This document shows positions 35,288-43,816 of a DNA stretch of 64,000 bases, one piece after another. The notes beneath the pieces were generated by a model. That model saw only the letters and a list, made by a program, of their open reading frames with translations, had not been told where the DNA came from and made no database searches. Origin of the DNA: Saccharopolyspora sp. NFXS83 (GTDB lineage: Bacteria; Actinomycetota; Actinomycetes; Mycobacteriales; Pseudonocardiaceae); contig NZ_JAPFGB010000003.1 of assembly GCF_026241095.1 (NCBI RefSeq), forward strand, positions 124,001 through 188,000, in the 5' to 3' direction. A program made the position numbers and the translations under genes. How positions within the stretch are numbered: the stretch's first letter is position 1; every line of letters starts with the position of its first letter.

Positions 35288-35509
35288 TTCAAGCTACGAT
35301 TGAGTGAAATACTGATGCATAATCTGAGATTTATGTAGTGCCACACATGCGGGCGTAAGCGGAAGCGGCAGGGAGTTCGAGTTGGCCGACCATACGGACG
35401 ACTGAACGGTGTGTCCTTTCCGGTGATTTCGGTCGACCAAGACGGGGACTGGCGTCCCCGGTATCCCTGTGAGCTGGCACTGTAAGTGGAGAGCGAGCGA
35501 TCGGCAGAT

Positions 35510-36106
35510 CTACCGTAGTTTTAGTTTTTCTAAGGCGCGCGGGTTGGTTTTGGCGCTGCCCCGCTGCACCGAGTGGACGATTCCGTTGTAAACGAGGTCC
35601 CAGAGGTCGCGATTGGTTTGGATCTCCCGCAGGTTGATCGAGACCTCGTGTCCCTGCTTGTCCTTGAGTTCGAGGTCCCATGCGAGGCCGCCGCTGGCTC
35701 CGACTACTTTGACCTCGGCCAGTTCGTAGGTCTCGACGTAGCCGTTCTTGACCGCGAACCAGTCGGATCCGGCAGAGATGCCGACGCTTTTACCGATGAA
35801 GTAGAAGACGAATGGAGGCCAGACGATGAAGAGCCATAGCCACCACGTGCTCATCCAGCTGATTCCCCAATCCCGTAGGCACATGAAGGCCAGAAGAATC
35901 AGCATGAGAAAGAATCCACCTAATACTGATGTCGAGACACGGCCTTGGTGCCATTCGAGCACTGGCCCGTGCCCTTCTGGGGCTGCCGGATAGTCAGCCC
36001 GGTCCGGGTCATTCTTCACGTCACCGCTGTAATCGGCAGAGACCGGAGCACGCGGCGGACGAGGATTCCCGGTGAGGGAGTTTGGCTTGGGCGCGATTTC
36101 GGGCAA
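35510..36106 (-). CDS. two-helix membrane protein, possible immunity to the WXG effector
   Basis: 198 residues. A disordered N-terminus (~1-55) is followed by two hydrophobic helices (VLGGFFLMLILLAFMCL and WWLWLFIVWPPFVFYFIG, ~62-105), then a beta-rich cytoplasmic domain (~110-175) like a bacterial PH-type fold (WFAVKNGYVETYELAEVKVV). It begins 36 nt after the WXG glycine-zipper gene on the same strand. TTG 36106 has GAGG ~7 nt upstream. Membrane immunity proteins are known partners of pore-forming LXG/WXG toxins, so that role is proposed, not shown. Confidence 0.65.
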   Translation of the reverse strand: MPEIAPKPNSLTGNPRPPRAPVSADYSGDVKNDPDRADYPAAPEGHGPVLEWHQGRVSTSVLGGFFLMLILLAFMCLRDWGISWMSTWWLWLFIVWPPFVFYFIGKSVGISAGSDWFAVKNGYVETYELAEVKVVGASGGLAWDLELKDKQGHEVSINLREIQTNRDLWDLVYNGIVHSVQRGSAKTNPRALEKLKLR

Positions 36107-36142
36107 CTTCAGCCTCTCAACAAGGAAAACGTCGGCGGTTTC

Positions 36143-37282
36143 TCAGTCTGGCCAGATCTCGTCGACCACGAAGCCGACGCCGATTCCGACGACACCGCCG
36201 ACGACGACGCCGACCGGTCCGCCGATTGCAGCTCCTACGACAGCTCCGGATACGAACGAGGAGCCCCCGCTGACAGCGGCTTGTGTCGGGTCCTTACCTT
36301 GGCCGATGTCGTAGCCGACGCCGCCTGCTGTGATTCCGAGTCCGATCCACGGTAGCTTGGATGCGATCTTACCTGCGCCCTTGAGTACGGGACTTCCTGA
36401 CTTGGGCGGGTTCGGTATCAGTTTTCTGTCCAGAACGCGGATGCCCGCTTGGATCTTCGGCGGGAACCGGTCAATGACACGGGCAGCACGTGATGCCATC
36501 GCGTTATCCATCGCGTCCTTGGCTGCGAGTTCGTTCGTGATCTGGATGCGCGCGGCTTGGGTCCGGTTGGCCAGGCTGAGGTTCTGGCTTGAGGTGAGGT
36601 GGGCGGCTCGTTCGGCTTTGCTGATGGCGGATTCGGCGAACTCGCGGAACTTGGTGGTGCGGACCGCGATCGCGCCAGCCATGCCCGTTGACATGTCGGC
36701 CAAGGTCAGCGAGAGCTTCGCCGGGTCCAGAGTTCCGGACAGGAACCGGATCAGAAAGTGCTGGGAGTCGGATTCCGTCTTGCGGGCATCCTTCACGATC
36801 TGTGAAGCCTGAGCGTAAGCCTGCGCCTTCTTCTCGAAAGCTCCCTGAGCTTGGACCGCTGCGCCGTGGTCCTGCTTCTGCTGCGGGGTTGCTGGCTTGT
36901 CCGTCGGTAGCGGAGTCGGATTCGCAGGAGCAGGACCCGGTTCCTGGATCTCGTAGCCCTTGATCTCCAGGCCGCCTGCCGCGGCTACGTCGCGAGCCTG
37001 CTGCATCTTGGTTCGGACGGTCCGTAAGTCGTCGCTGTGCGTCTCCAGCGCTCCGCACGTGTCGTTCAGGGCACCGGTGACGTCGTCAGTCATGCGCCCG
37101 AACTGGGTCATGAGGTTGCGGAACGCTTCACCGGCGGCCTCGCCCCACCCGGCTTCCGACTCACCGCGAACCGAGTGCACCTGGTCCGCGGTCGCGGAAC
37201 TTCTCTCGGCTTGCTCACGCAGCCAGTCGCACGTGGCCGTCAGGCTTTCAGGGTCGCCCTCGACCTTGGTATCCAGCCCCAC
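36143..37282 (-). CDS. WXG-type secreted effector with C-terminal glycine-zipper region
   Basis: 379 residues. The N-terminal ~100 are a WXG100-type hairpin (SEAGWGEAAGEAFRNL contains the W-x-x-A turn). A Pro/Gln-rich linker and long helices follow. The last ~60 residues are Gly/Val/Ala-rich with repeated GxxxG spacing (GAVVGAAIGGPVGVV, VVGIGVGFVVDE), like glycine-zipper pore-forming tails of TelE-type LXG toxins. It is preceded by an EspC-like gene 24 nt upstream and followed by a membrane protein. Likely exported by an ESX system encoded elsewhere. Confidence 0.75.
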   Translation of the reverse strand: MGLDTKVEGDPESLTATCDWLREQAERSSATADQVHSVRGESEAGWGEAAGEAFRNLMTQFGRMTDDVTGALNDTCGALETHSDDLRTVRTKMQQARDVAAAGGLEIKGYEIQEPGPAPANPTPLPTDKPATPQQKQDHGAAVQAQGAFEKKAQAYAQASQIVKDARKTESDSQHFLIRFLSGTLDPAKLSLTLADMSTGMAGAIAVRTTKFREFAESAISKAERAAHLTSSQNLSLANRTQAARIQITNELAAKDAMDNAMASRAARVIDRFPPKIQAGIRVLDRKLIPNPPKSGSPVLKGAGKIASKLPWIGLGITAGGVGYDIGQGKDPTQAAVSGGSSFVSGAVVGAAIGGPVGVVVGGVVGIGVGFVVDEIWPD

Positions 37283-37306
37283 TGCGGTGTTCCCCCTCGA
37301 AGATTC

Positions 37307-37603
37307 TCAGCGCGGCTGCTCGGCCTTGAGCTCCTGCGCGTGGAAGGCAGCTGCCTGCTCGTAGTCGGTGTCCACGTACACGACGCGGCTCTCTGCGACG
37401 GAGTCTCCTGTCGCGCCTGCGCCAGTCGCGACATTGCCCAGCGCCTCGGTCAGCTGGGCCAGTGCGCCCATGATCGCACCGGTGACCACGCCAGCCTGAG
37501 GTTCCGGCGGCGCCGTCGCCGCGCCTTCCATATCTGCGCTGGCGTTGCGCAGCTTGCTGGCCAGCCCGCCCAGGACTGCGGGGTCGACTTCGCTGCCGCT
37601 CAT
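37307..37603 (-). CDS. EspC-like ESX secretion-associated protein
   Basis: 98 residues with two amphipathic helices and an Ala/Gly-rich centre (GGLASKLRNASADMEGAA, VTGAIMGALAQLTEALG), then a YxxxE-like end motif region (DTDYEQAAAFHAQE). This size and shape fit ESX-1-associated EspC/DUF6317-type partners. ATG 37603 overlaps the stop of the SAV_915-like gene (ATGA). Confidence 0.65.
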   Translation of the reverse strand: MSGSEVDPAVLGGLASKLRNASADMEGAATAPPEPQAGVVTGAIMGALAQLTEALGNVATGAGATGDSVAESRVVYVDTDYEQAAAFHAQELKAEQPR

Positions 37604-38016
37604 CGGTTGCCCTCCTGGAACTTGGCCTTGCGCTCCTCAATTGGGAGCGCTGCGTCCCACAGGATCACATCGGCCCCGGACTCCTCCCGCAAGCCCTCGA
37701 CCTGCCAACCGCGGACCGCTACCCACGCCTGTCCGTCACCGCAGCCTTCGACCAGCTCTTTGAGAGACGTGAAAGCCAGCAGCGCGCGATCTCCCGAAGC
37801 GGTCTGCCGTAGTTCCAAGGTCACCTCAGCGTCCCGCTTGGTCACTCGCGCGGACGGGACGTAGGCCGTCTCGGGCACATCGTCTTCACCATCGAGCGCC
37901 GCCATGTTTTCGGCTCCGATCACCGACGGCGCAGCGTCCTCATGCACTCGCATGAAGTCTCGGTCCCCATAAACCAAGCGGGCATCCCTCCAGATGTCGA
38001 TCCAGGTCGGGACCAT
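37600..38016 (-). CDS. SAV_915/SseB-like protein heading the WXG operon
   Basis: 138 residues from ATG 38016 (the frame extends upstream, but that part is Arg-rich and unlike protein). RALLAFTSLKELVEGCGDGQAWVAV is the pattern of SAV_915-family proteins, which commonly precede WXG genes in actinomycetes; VILWDAALPIEERKAKF closes the domain. It overlaps the EspC-like gene, so four genes (SAV_915-like, EspC-like, WXG effector, membrane protein) form one minus-strand operon. Confidence 0.65.
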   Translation of the reverse strand: MVPTWIDIWRDARLVYGDRDFMRVHEDAAPSVIGAENMAALDGEDDVPETAYVPSARVTKRDAEVTLELRQTASGDRALLAFTSLKELVEGCGDGQAWVAVRGWQVEGLREESGADVILWDAALPIEERKAKFQEGNR

Positions 38017-38353
38017 ACCCACGAGATCATTAACGTGGGTGGTGGACCTGCGAGGTAACCCGATTGGATCAAACACACCTGGGCGGTGTGGGACACATTT
38101 GCGACGTCGGTCACTCGGATCCGTCCGTTTCGAGTCAGTCCTCCGTTGAGCGGTTGGGCGTCTCGGTCGTTTCGTTGCCGACACCGGTCGCTACGGAGTC
38201 CGTCTGGACCTGGACAAGGATCGGGGGACCAACGATCGCTGGCTTCTCTTCGTAGACCTCGTCCACGGCTCTGGTTCCTTCCTGGCGGATGTGGGTGGCG
38301 TCGCCGGTACGTGCGCCGGTGTGTGTTGCTGAGGAAGCCGACGGTCTCGGTAT
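38017..38353. other. upstream region of the WXG operon
   Basis: 337 bp. Both strands give only Arg/Pro-rich out-of-frame reading. It probably holds the operon promoter, but no convincing -35/-10 pair stands out. Confidence 0.35.
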
Positions 38354-38743
38354 CTACGGCCTGCGGGGTGTCCTTCGTCCGTCCCAGTGGTGTCCCGCGA
38401 ACGGCTGTGGCTCTACAGCCCGGGACAGCTTCGGTACGGCCCTGAACTGCGGTTTCGATATTTGGGACGGCGCGCGTCGTCCGTCCTGGCTGTCCCGTGG
38501 GGGCTTCCAGCGGCTTGCGGAGAGACAACCTTGGAGGGACGGGACAGCGTCCCGGCGAATTCGCGAGTGCCAGGCGGGCGTGGTCGCGCTGGGCGTCGAA
38601 CTAGCTGCGTGCTGACAGGCATCGCAGAGAGTTCGCCTCGGGCGTCCAGTTCCGAGTGGTGGCGTCCCGACCAGCCGCCGGTGGACGGGAGTGTGCAAGC
38701 GGTGGCCGCAGGCGGCGGCGGGAGTCGGGCCGCTGGATGACAT
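38354..38743 (-). CDS. possible small zinc-binding protein
   Basis: 129 residues from ATG 38743. The only recognisable part is the N-terminal ~45: ACGHRLHTPVHRR, then GTGRPRRTLCDACQHA, a CxH...CxxC zinc-finger pattern seen in small actinomycete mobile-element proteins. The remainder is basic and low in structure and may be read-through. It lies 66 nt after another small Cys-bearing gene on the same strand. Weak call. Confidence 0.4.
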   Translation of the reverse strand: MSSSGPTPAAACGHRLHTPVHRRLVGTPPLGTGRPRRTLCDACQHAASSTPSATTPAWHSRIRRDAVPSLQGCLSASRWKPPRDSQDGRRAPSQISKPQFRAVPKLSRAVEPQPFAGHHWDGRRTPRRP

Positions 38744-38809
38744 CGCGACCAGGTGCCAGCGCGATTCACGGACGCTGATCATCCAGGCATAGCGGCTGTG
38801 CATGGCCGG

Positions 38810-39100
38810 TCACGCATGCTCGTCGGCCAGCGTGACGCGAGCGGATGGCTGGGCCGCGGAGTGCTCGATTGCGGCAGTGGCGAGCAGCAGACACGGGACG
38901 CAAGGTCCGCATGGCGCCACTTGGCCGGGACTAGGCGTTGCGCCGGGCTCTGCTGCTACTTCGACGGTGACGGCGTCGAATTCGCGGCGGCACCACGAGC
39001 GGATTCGGTCTCCGATGGTGTGGCGGGCGCAGTGGGTGACTCGTTGGGCTTCGCCGACCAGGCCGGGCTTGTACTGGAACCACTGGATCGTCTCGGACAC
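38810..39100 (-). CDS. small Cys-rich protein
   Basis: 96 residues from GTG 39100, with a strong GAGGAG 8 nt upstream, which is the main support. It carries HCARH, SWCRR and a PCGPCVPC cluster that could bind zinc. It is divergent from the HTH-Nudix gene. Function unknown; probably an element-borne accessory protein. Confidence 0.5.
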   Translation of the reverse strand: MSETIQWFQYKPGLVGEAQRVTHCARHTIGDRIRSWCRREFDAVTVEVAAEPGATPSPGQVAPCGPCVPCLLLATAAIEHSAAQPSARVTLADEHA

Positions 39101-39251
39101 GCGACTGCTCCTCGAAGTTGGGCCGCGGGCGGAACCGGGGATCGGGGGTTTGCCGGCTCCGCCCGCGGTGGGTCCGGCGGCGGCGCGAAATAGGCGGAGC
39201 GCTCGCCGTCGGACGACTCAATGGACCGTGGGTGTTCGGTCCGTGTCAGAC

Positions 39252-39279
39252 TGAAATCAGCTTGTTGCTGCTGAAATCG
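39252..39279 (+). promoter_or_regulatory. two TGAAATC words upstream of the first HTH-Nudix gene
   Basis: TGAAATCA at 39252-39259 and TGAAATCG at 39272-39279, 20 bp apart (about two helical turns), inside the 245-bp divergent gap. The same octamer is the core of the inverted-repeat operator at 43553-43580, so the same XRE repressor may act here. Confidence 0.35.
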
Positions 39280-39345
39280 GGGCGGAACGACGTCGGGGCG
39301 ACTTGCGGACGACACGAGGCGACCTCTTCGGGGAGGGGATCGACG

Positions 39346-41028
39346 GTGTGGAGCTACCGGACGGTGCTCGAACAGCGGATACGTGAGCGGCGACTGACGT
39401 TGGAGGAGTTCGCCGAGTACGCGGAGGCGTTCGCGCGCGAGAACGGCGAGGTGGGCACGCTCGGGGTGCGGCACTTGCAACGGCTCGTCGCTGGGCGTGG
39501 GGCTCATGGGAAGCAGCTGGGGAGGGTGCGGCCAGCGACGGCGAGGCTGTTGGAGCGAATCTTCGGCGACAGCATTGAGACGCTGCTCGGCGAGCCCGAA
39601 ACGCACTCGGTCGCCTCGGGAGTCCCTACAGCGGCGCCCCGCAGCGACGACCGATCGACCCCGCAGCGGACAAGCGCTGAGCCAAGCGCGGGTTCCGGGA
39701 TCGAGGCGCCGACTGCGGCCGGAGGTGAGGCGTCCGGTGATCTTCTCTCCGCTTTCGATTGGCTCGATCAGCACACTGGGTGGGCGACCGGGGCCGCCAA
39801 GCGGAAGGTTCGATCCCGTCTGTCCCGGCTGAGCGCGGGTGACCTACTCGACCGGAACGCCCGGCGGTCTCGCATCGGCCGGAACGCAGTCGCCGAAGCT
39901 CTTGCCGAGTACTACGGGCGGAGCCTCGCCAACGGATACTCGATCCACCGCGCCCGAGTGGATGACCGCGAGGTCGGAACCAGCCTTCTCACGCGACCGG
40001 ACTGGATCGACCTCGCGTCACCGCTCACACCGGAAGGTGATGCGCTAGCACTGACTGAGCAGCACTCAAGCCCAGCGACGAGTCCGATCGACAGCCGGAG
40101 AGCTGTTCACCGACTCGCCGAAGCCACGGCGCTCGGCGTGCGGATGACCAACGCGCCGCTCTACCGTCTCCACGATGTCGACTTCACCGGGGGCAAGGTG
40201 AACGGCTCGCTCAACCTGGCGCCTTTCGTCGAGTACGCGCTCACCTCGGATCTCCTCGAAGGTGAGCTGCTGGACGCCATCAGCCAGGGGCAATCGATTC
40301 GACCGGGAGAGTTACCGCTCCGGGACGCATACCTACCGGATTTCCCAGGTGTTCTCGACCTATCCGCACGGAAGTGCGTCGGTGGAGTCTTGGCCCTCTG
40401 CGCGGTCGCGCGACCAGCCGACCCGTACCGAGGTTCAGCGGACTTCGCGCTTCTCGTTCAGGAACGCTCGGGGAATGTGCTCAACGCGACCGGACAGCTT
40501 GCCGTGATCCCGAAGGGGTTCCACCAGCCGTTGAAAGAAGCTCGGGCGGAAGCGCGGATCGGTTCGACGCTACTTCGAGAGCTCGAAGAGGAGCTGTTCG
40601 GCCGGGCCGAGGTCGACGGCACGGCTGGAGAGCCGCGCGTGGCCGCTCCGATGCACCGGAGCCGACTATCGGAGCCGATGCGCTGGCTGCTCGACGAGCC
40701 CGGTCGGCTGCGAAGGGAGTGCACCGGGTTCGGGTTCAACTTGGTGAGCGGGAACTATGAGTTCGCCAGTCTCGCCGTCATCGACGACGAGGAGTTCTGG
40801 AAGCGGTACGGAGGCGACATCGAGGCGAACTGGGAGGCGTCCGGGCTGCGGCTCTACTCCACACTGGACCGCGAGCTGTTGAACCAACTGATCGCTGACG
40901 AAGCGTGGAGCAACGAAGGTCTTTTCGCGCTGCTTCAGGGAATTCGCAGGCTCGGCGAGAGCGATGATCCGCGCCTCGATTTGCCCACAGTGGACGCCGA
41001 GTTCACGACGTCGGCCAGCGGACGGTGA
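39346..41028 (+). CDS. HTH - Nudix-like protein (paralogue 1)
   Basis: 560 residues from GTG 39346 (GGAGGGG 6-7 nt upstream). The N-terminus (~1-75) resembles a helix-turn-helix (LTLEEFAEYAEAFARENGEV, LGVRHLQRLVAG). A helical middle is followed by a C-terminal domain (~340-520) with a Nudix-like box: GFHQP, about 20 residues, then LLRELEEELFGR (REx2EE core). The loop between Gly and the REx2EE is longer than canonical, so activity is not assured. It is a clear paralogue of the minus-strand protein at 41347-42921 (shared HQPL, RLSEPMRWLLDEPGRLR, LFALLQG). The 3' end overlaps the convergent cupin gene by 26 nt. Confidence 0.7.
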   Translation: MWSYRTVLEQRIRERRLTLEEFAEYAEAFARENGEVGTLGVRHLQRLVAGRGAHGKQLGRVRPATARLLERIFGDSIETLLGEPETHSVASGVPTAAPRSDDRSTPQRTSAEPSAGSGIEAPTAAGGEASGDLLSAFDWLDQHTGWATGAAKRKVRSRLSRLSAGDLLDRNARRSRIGRNAVAEALAEYYGRSLANGYSIHRARVDDREVGTSLLTRPDWIDLASPLTPEGDALALTEQHSSPATSPIDSRRAVHRLAEATALGVRMTNAPLYRLHDVDFTGGKVNGSLNLAPFVEYALTSDLLEGELLDAISQGQSIRPGELPLRDAYLPDFPGVLDLSARKCVGGVLALCAVARPADPYRGSADFALLVQERSGNVLNATGQLAVIPKGFHQPLKEARAEARIGSTLLRELEEELFGRAEVDGTAGEPRVAAPMHRSRLSEPMRWLLDEPGRLRRECTGFGFNLVSGNYEFASLAVIDDEEFWKRYGGDIEANWEASGLRLYSTLDRELLNQLIADEAWSNEGLFALLQGIRRLGESDDPRLDLPTVDAEFTTSASGR

Positions 41029-41362
41029 TCACCACCGCGTCAGTCAGCGCTTCCCACTTGTGCTCGTGTCCCGGACCCCAAACCGCGTAGTCGCCCTGGT
41101 GCTCAAGCGTGATGCTGGTGTCGGCGAGGTCGAGCCGGAAGCGGCCCTGGACGAGGAGCAGCATCGTCGTGCGGTCGGCGTCGGATGCCCACTCCGTACG
41201 CGACTCGCCGGGCTCGTGGATACCCCACTTCACTTCGGCGTCAGTCGAGTGACGCACGTCCTCTTCGGGCCTGAAGTGGCCGAGCAGCCAGCCGCGGGTT
41301 TCCTTGCCGTCTTCGGCGGCGTTTCCGCTGTACCAGTTGTCGCCCACTACTGAAGCTCCCAT
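41003..41362 (-). CDS. small cupin-like protein
   Basis: 119 residues. Beta-rich single-domain cupin pattern: WGIHEPGESRTEW, TTMLLLVQGRFRLDL, ITLEHQGDYAVWGPGHEHKWEAL. The HEH pair and Glu could bind a metal, or the fold may only bind a ligand. ATG 41362 overlaps the end of the HTH-Nudix gene by 16 nt, so the two are translationally coupled. Such small cupins are often paired with regulators and signal-related enzymes; no substrate is evident. Confidence 0.7.
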   Translation of the reverse strand: MGASVVGDNWYSGNAAEDGKETRGWLLGHFRPEEDVRHSTDAEVKWGIHEPGESRTEWASDADRTTMLLLVQGRFRLDLADTSITLEHQGDYAVWGPGHEHKWEALTDAVVITVRWPTS

Positions 41363-42921
41363 CCGATGTCCGGCAGGTCCACTCGCTCGCCGCCGAGGTC
41401 CGCGAGCCGCCGAAGTCCTTGCAGCAGCGCGAACAATCCTTCGTCGCTCCACGCTACATCGCGCACCAGATCGGCCAGCGCTTCGCCGTCGAGGCTGGAG
41501 TACTGCCGTAGGTTCGCCGTCTCCCAGTTGGCTTCGACCTGCCCGCCGAAGCGGTTCCAGAACTCCTCGTCTTCGACGACGATCAGCCCGGCGAACTCGA
41601 AGTTTCCGCTGACCAGGTTCAGGCCGAAACCGGTGCATTCCGTCCGCAACCGACCGGGCTCGTCGAGCAGCCAGCGCATCGGTTCGGAGAGGCGACTCGG
41701 GTGCATCGGGTCGGCCTTGCGCTGGTCGCCCACGGTGTTGTCGATCTCGTCGCGGCCGAACAGCTCCTCTTCCATCTCCCGTCGTAGCGTCGCGCCGACC
41801 TGCGCGTCCGCGCGCACATCGGTCAACGGCTGATGGAAGCCCTTCGGTGTGACGGCCAGGCGTCGGGAGGCGTTCACGACGTGGCCCGAACGCTCCTGGA
41901 CGAGCAACAGGTAGTCGGCTTCACCACGGAGTGGGCTCGCCGGGCGTGCGAAGGCGCACAAGGCCAGCGTGCCGCCGGAGCAGAGCCGCCCGGACGTGTC
42001 GAGAACCGATGCCACGTCGGGTAGGTGGCGGTCCCGTAGCGAGAGCGCCCCCGGTTCCGGCGCTTGCCCCGAGGTGAGCGTGTCGACCAGTTCGGCTTCG
42101 AGCAGGTCCATCGTCAACGCGTACTCGACGAACCGCGTCATCCCGAGTGACCCGCCGACCCGGCCACCACCGAAGTCCACGCCGAGCAGCCGGTACAGCG
42201 GCATGTCGACCATGCGGATGCCGAGCGTCAGCGTCTCCGCCACCCGGTCGACGGCGCGCGAGGCGGCTTCCTCGTCCAATGACAGTTCGGCGTCAGCCGC
42301 AGTCGAGGCGCGAAGCCGGTCGTGCGACGCGATGAGGGGCGCGTTCAGGTCGAGCCAATCCGGGCTGGTGAGGATGCTCGTCGCCGACTCGTGGTCGCCG
42401 TATCGCGCGCTGTAGAGCCCGTGGGTGTCCGGACGGTTCCGGTAGTACTCGGCGAGTGCGTGCGCGATGTCGCGCTGATTCACGCGCCCGCGCTTCTTTC
42501 CGCGGTCCTCCAGCGAGCGCGCGTCGAGCTGGACCAGCCGCGCTGCGGTCTTCCGGCGCGCGGTGCCTGGTTCCCAGTCTGCCCGGTCGTCGATCCAATC
42601 CATCGCCGCACCGATGTTGCGATCGGCGCTCAACCGGGCCTCGGCGTCGGTGGTCGCCGGATCGTTGTTGGCCGCGCCCGCATCCGGCGAGTTCGCGGTC
42701 AGTGCGGCGAAGCGGTCCTTCACCTGAGCCGAAGCCTGCTCTAACACGGTGTCGAGGAGCTGTTGCATCTCGGATTTCGGACGTAGGTCCGGTTTCTGAT
42801 GCCACCCGGCCACGGTCCGCACACCGATTCCGAGGTGCTCGGCGAATCCTTCATTGCTGAGCCTCAACGCCGCTTGTAATGCGCACGCCGTCTCGCCCGT
42901 CCAACCGCTGGTCAGGTCCAT
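41347..42921 (-). CDS. XRE HTH - Nudix-like protein (paralogue 2)
   Basis: 524 residues. The N-terminus is an XRE-type HTH (LRLSNEGFAEHLGIGVRTVAGWH, ~20-42). The linker is Ala/Asp-rich. The helical middle is shared with paralogue 1 (AMDWIDDRADWEPGTARRKT; DIAHALAEYYRNRP). The C-terminal Nudix-like region has GFHQPL and LRREMEEELFGRDE. ATG 42921. A half-operator of the element repressor lies 94 nt upstream (43015-43025). It is followed by the coupled cupin gene. Together they may sense or hydrolyse a nucleotide derivative and adjust transcription; this is inference from domains only. Confidence 0.75.
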   Translation of the reverse strand: MDLTSGWTGETACALQAALRLSNEGFAEHLGIGVRTVAGWHQKPDLRPKSEMQQLLDTVLEQASAQVKDRFAALTANSPDAGAANNDPATTDAEARLSADRNIGAAMDWIDDRADWEPGTARRKTAARLVQLDARSLEDRGKKRGRVNQRDIAHALAEYYRNRPDTHGLYSARYGDHESATSILTSPDWLDLNAPLIASHDRLRASTAADAELSLDEEAASRAVDRVAETLTLGIRMVDMPLYRLLGVDFGGGRVGGSLGMTRFVEYALTMDLLEAELVDTLTSGQAPEPGALSLRDRHLPDVASVLDTSGRLCSGGTLALCAFARPASPLRGEADYLLLVQERSGHVVNASRRLAVTPKGFHQPLTDVRADAQVGATLRREMEEELFGRDEIDNTVGDQRKADPMHPSRLSEPMRWLLDEPGRLRTECTGFGLNLVSGNFEFAGLIVVEDEEFWNRFGGQVEANWETANLRQYSSLDGEALADLVRDVAWSDEGLFALLQGLRRLADLGGERVDLPDIGWELQ

Positions 42922-43014
42922 CGTTCAGCGCCTCGCAAAGCCGTTGTGCACTGGTTCCGCACTGCTCCTGCACTGGAAGTGCGTCGAATCCGCATGGGGA
43001 GCGGCGGTGATTCC

Positions 43015-43025
43015 AGATGAAATCA
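43015..43025 (-). promoter_or_regulatory. XRE operator half-site upstream of HTH-Nudix paralogue 2
   Basis: AGATGAAATCA differs in one position from the 11-bp half-site TGATGAAATCA of the perfect inverted repeat at 43553-43580. It lies between the xre stop (43061) and the HTH-Nudix start (42921), so the Nudix gene may share control with the excisionase. Confidence 0.4.
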
Positions 43026-43060
43026 ATGGCATGGAGAACACCACGGCGACGAATTCGCCG

Positions 43061-43441
43061 CTACCGGTTCGGACGGACATTCTCGGCCACCGTTCTCAGG
43101 TCGGTCTTCAAGTCGTCCAGGCGCTCGGTGATCTCGGCCAGGCGGTCTTCGACGGCGTCCAACCTGGACGCCAGCGAGTCACCGCGGCTGGTGTCTTCGG
43201 CCTGCTCAGGTGGCGTGCGCCCGTTCAGCACGGCGTCCAAGTGCTGCGGATGCCACCCGAGGGTGGTGGACAGGGACTCCAGCGTTCGCGCGCTCCGCCG
43301 GCGCTCCACCGTGTGGTGCTGGATCTCCCTGACGATCGCTTGCGAGACGCGCGATCGGTCCGCGAGTTCCCGTTGGCGCCATCCGAGCGCGTTGACGCGC
43401 TCGTTTATGGCCTTGGCGACTGACGCCCAATCTTCCGACAC
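43061..43441 (-). CDS. XRE-family repressor with coiled-coil tail
   Basis: 126 residues. HTH at ~10-65 (WRQRELADRSRVSQAIVREIQ) then a C-terminal coiled coil (LDAVEDRLAEITERLDDLKTDL) suited to dimerisation. It is divergent from the excisionase gene across 159 bp that contain a perfect inverted repeat, as expected for an autoregulated element repressor controlling excision and transfer genes. Confidence 0.8.
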   Translation of the reverse strand: MSEDWASVAKAINERVNALGWRQRELADRSRVSQAIVREIQHHTVERRRSARTLESLSTTLGWHPQHLDAVLNGRTPPEQAEDTSRGDSLASRLDAVEDRLAEITERLDDLKTDLRTVAENVRPNR

Positions 43442-43552
43442 CTATTCCTCCGCGCTCCGCCTCGGCGCCGAGGTTAACCGTTCTCGCTCTTCCTTCCACC
43501 CGTGACACCGCGCTTTTCGCGGCACGGCGAACGAACACGTCCATTCATGCGC

Positions 43553-43580
43553 TGATTTCATCAACATAATGATGAAATCA
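43553..43580. promoter_or_regulatory. perfect 11-bp inverted repeat, likely XRE operator
   Basis: TGATTTCATCA (43553-43563), six-base spacer ACATAA, TGATGAAATCA (43570-43580). It lies between the divergent xre and excisionase genes, 20 bp before the excisionase start, where bound repressor would block its transcription. Confidence 0.75.
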
Positions 43581-43600
43581 TTAATCCAAGGGGATTTTTG

Positions 43601-43816
43601 ATGCGATCTGCTATTCGTCCCGCCGACCGTTCGACCTTCTACACGGTTCGGCAAACCGCTTCGATCCTCGGCGTCGAGACGGCGACCGTCTCCCGCGCCG
43701 TTCGCGTCGGGAACCTTCGTGCCGTCCTGCGGCGCGGTCGGCTCGTCGTTCCGGTCAGTGCCCTCACGCGGCTGCTCGGCGAGCCCACCGAGACCCGTTT
43801 CGGGGGTGGCCGATGA
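43601..43816 (+). CDS. excisionase-type HTH protein
   Basis: 71 residues, MerR/AlpA-like helix-turn-helix (STFYTVRQTASILGVETATV, then LRAVLRRGRLVVPVSALTRLL), the usual form of excisionases (Xis) in AICEs. ATG 43601 is preferred over TTG 43598, with AAGGGG upstream. The stop overlaps the WhiB-like start (ATGA). First gene of the transfer operon that runs to the integrase. Confidence 0.8.
   Translation: MRSAIRPADRSTFYTVRQTASILGVETATVSRAVRVGNLRAVLRRGRLVVPVSALTRLLGEPTETRFGGGR

Noticed and set aside
39088-39098. Another GTGTCCGAG copy (at the 39100 gene start)
   Set aside because: It is in the opposite orientation, inside the first codons of a gene with its own ribosome site, and lacks the flanking bases of the att-like copies.
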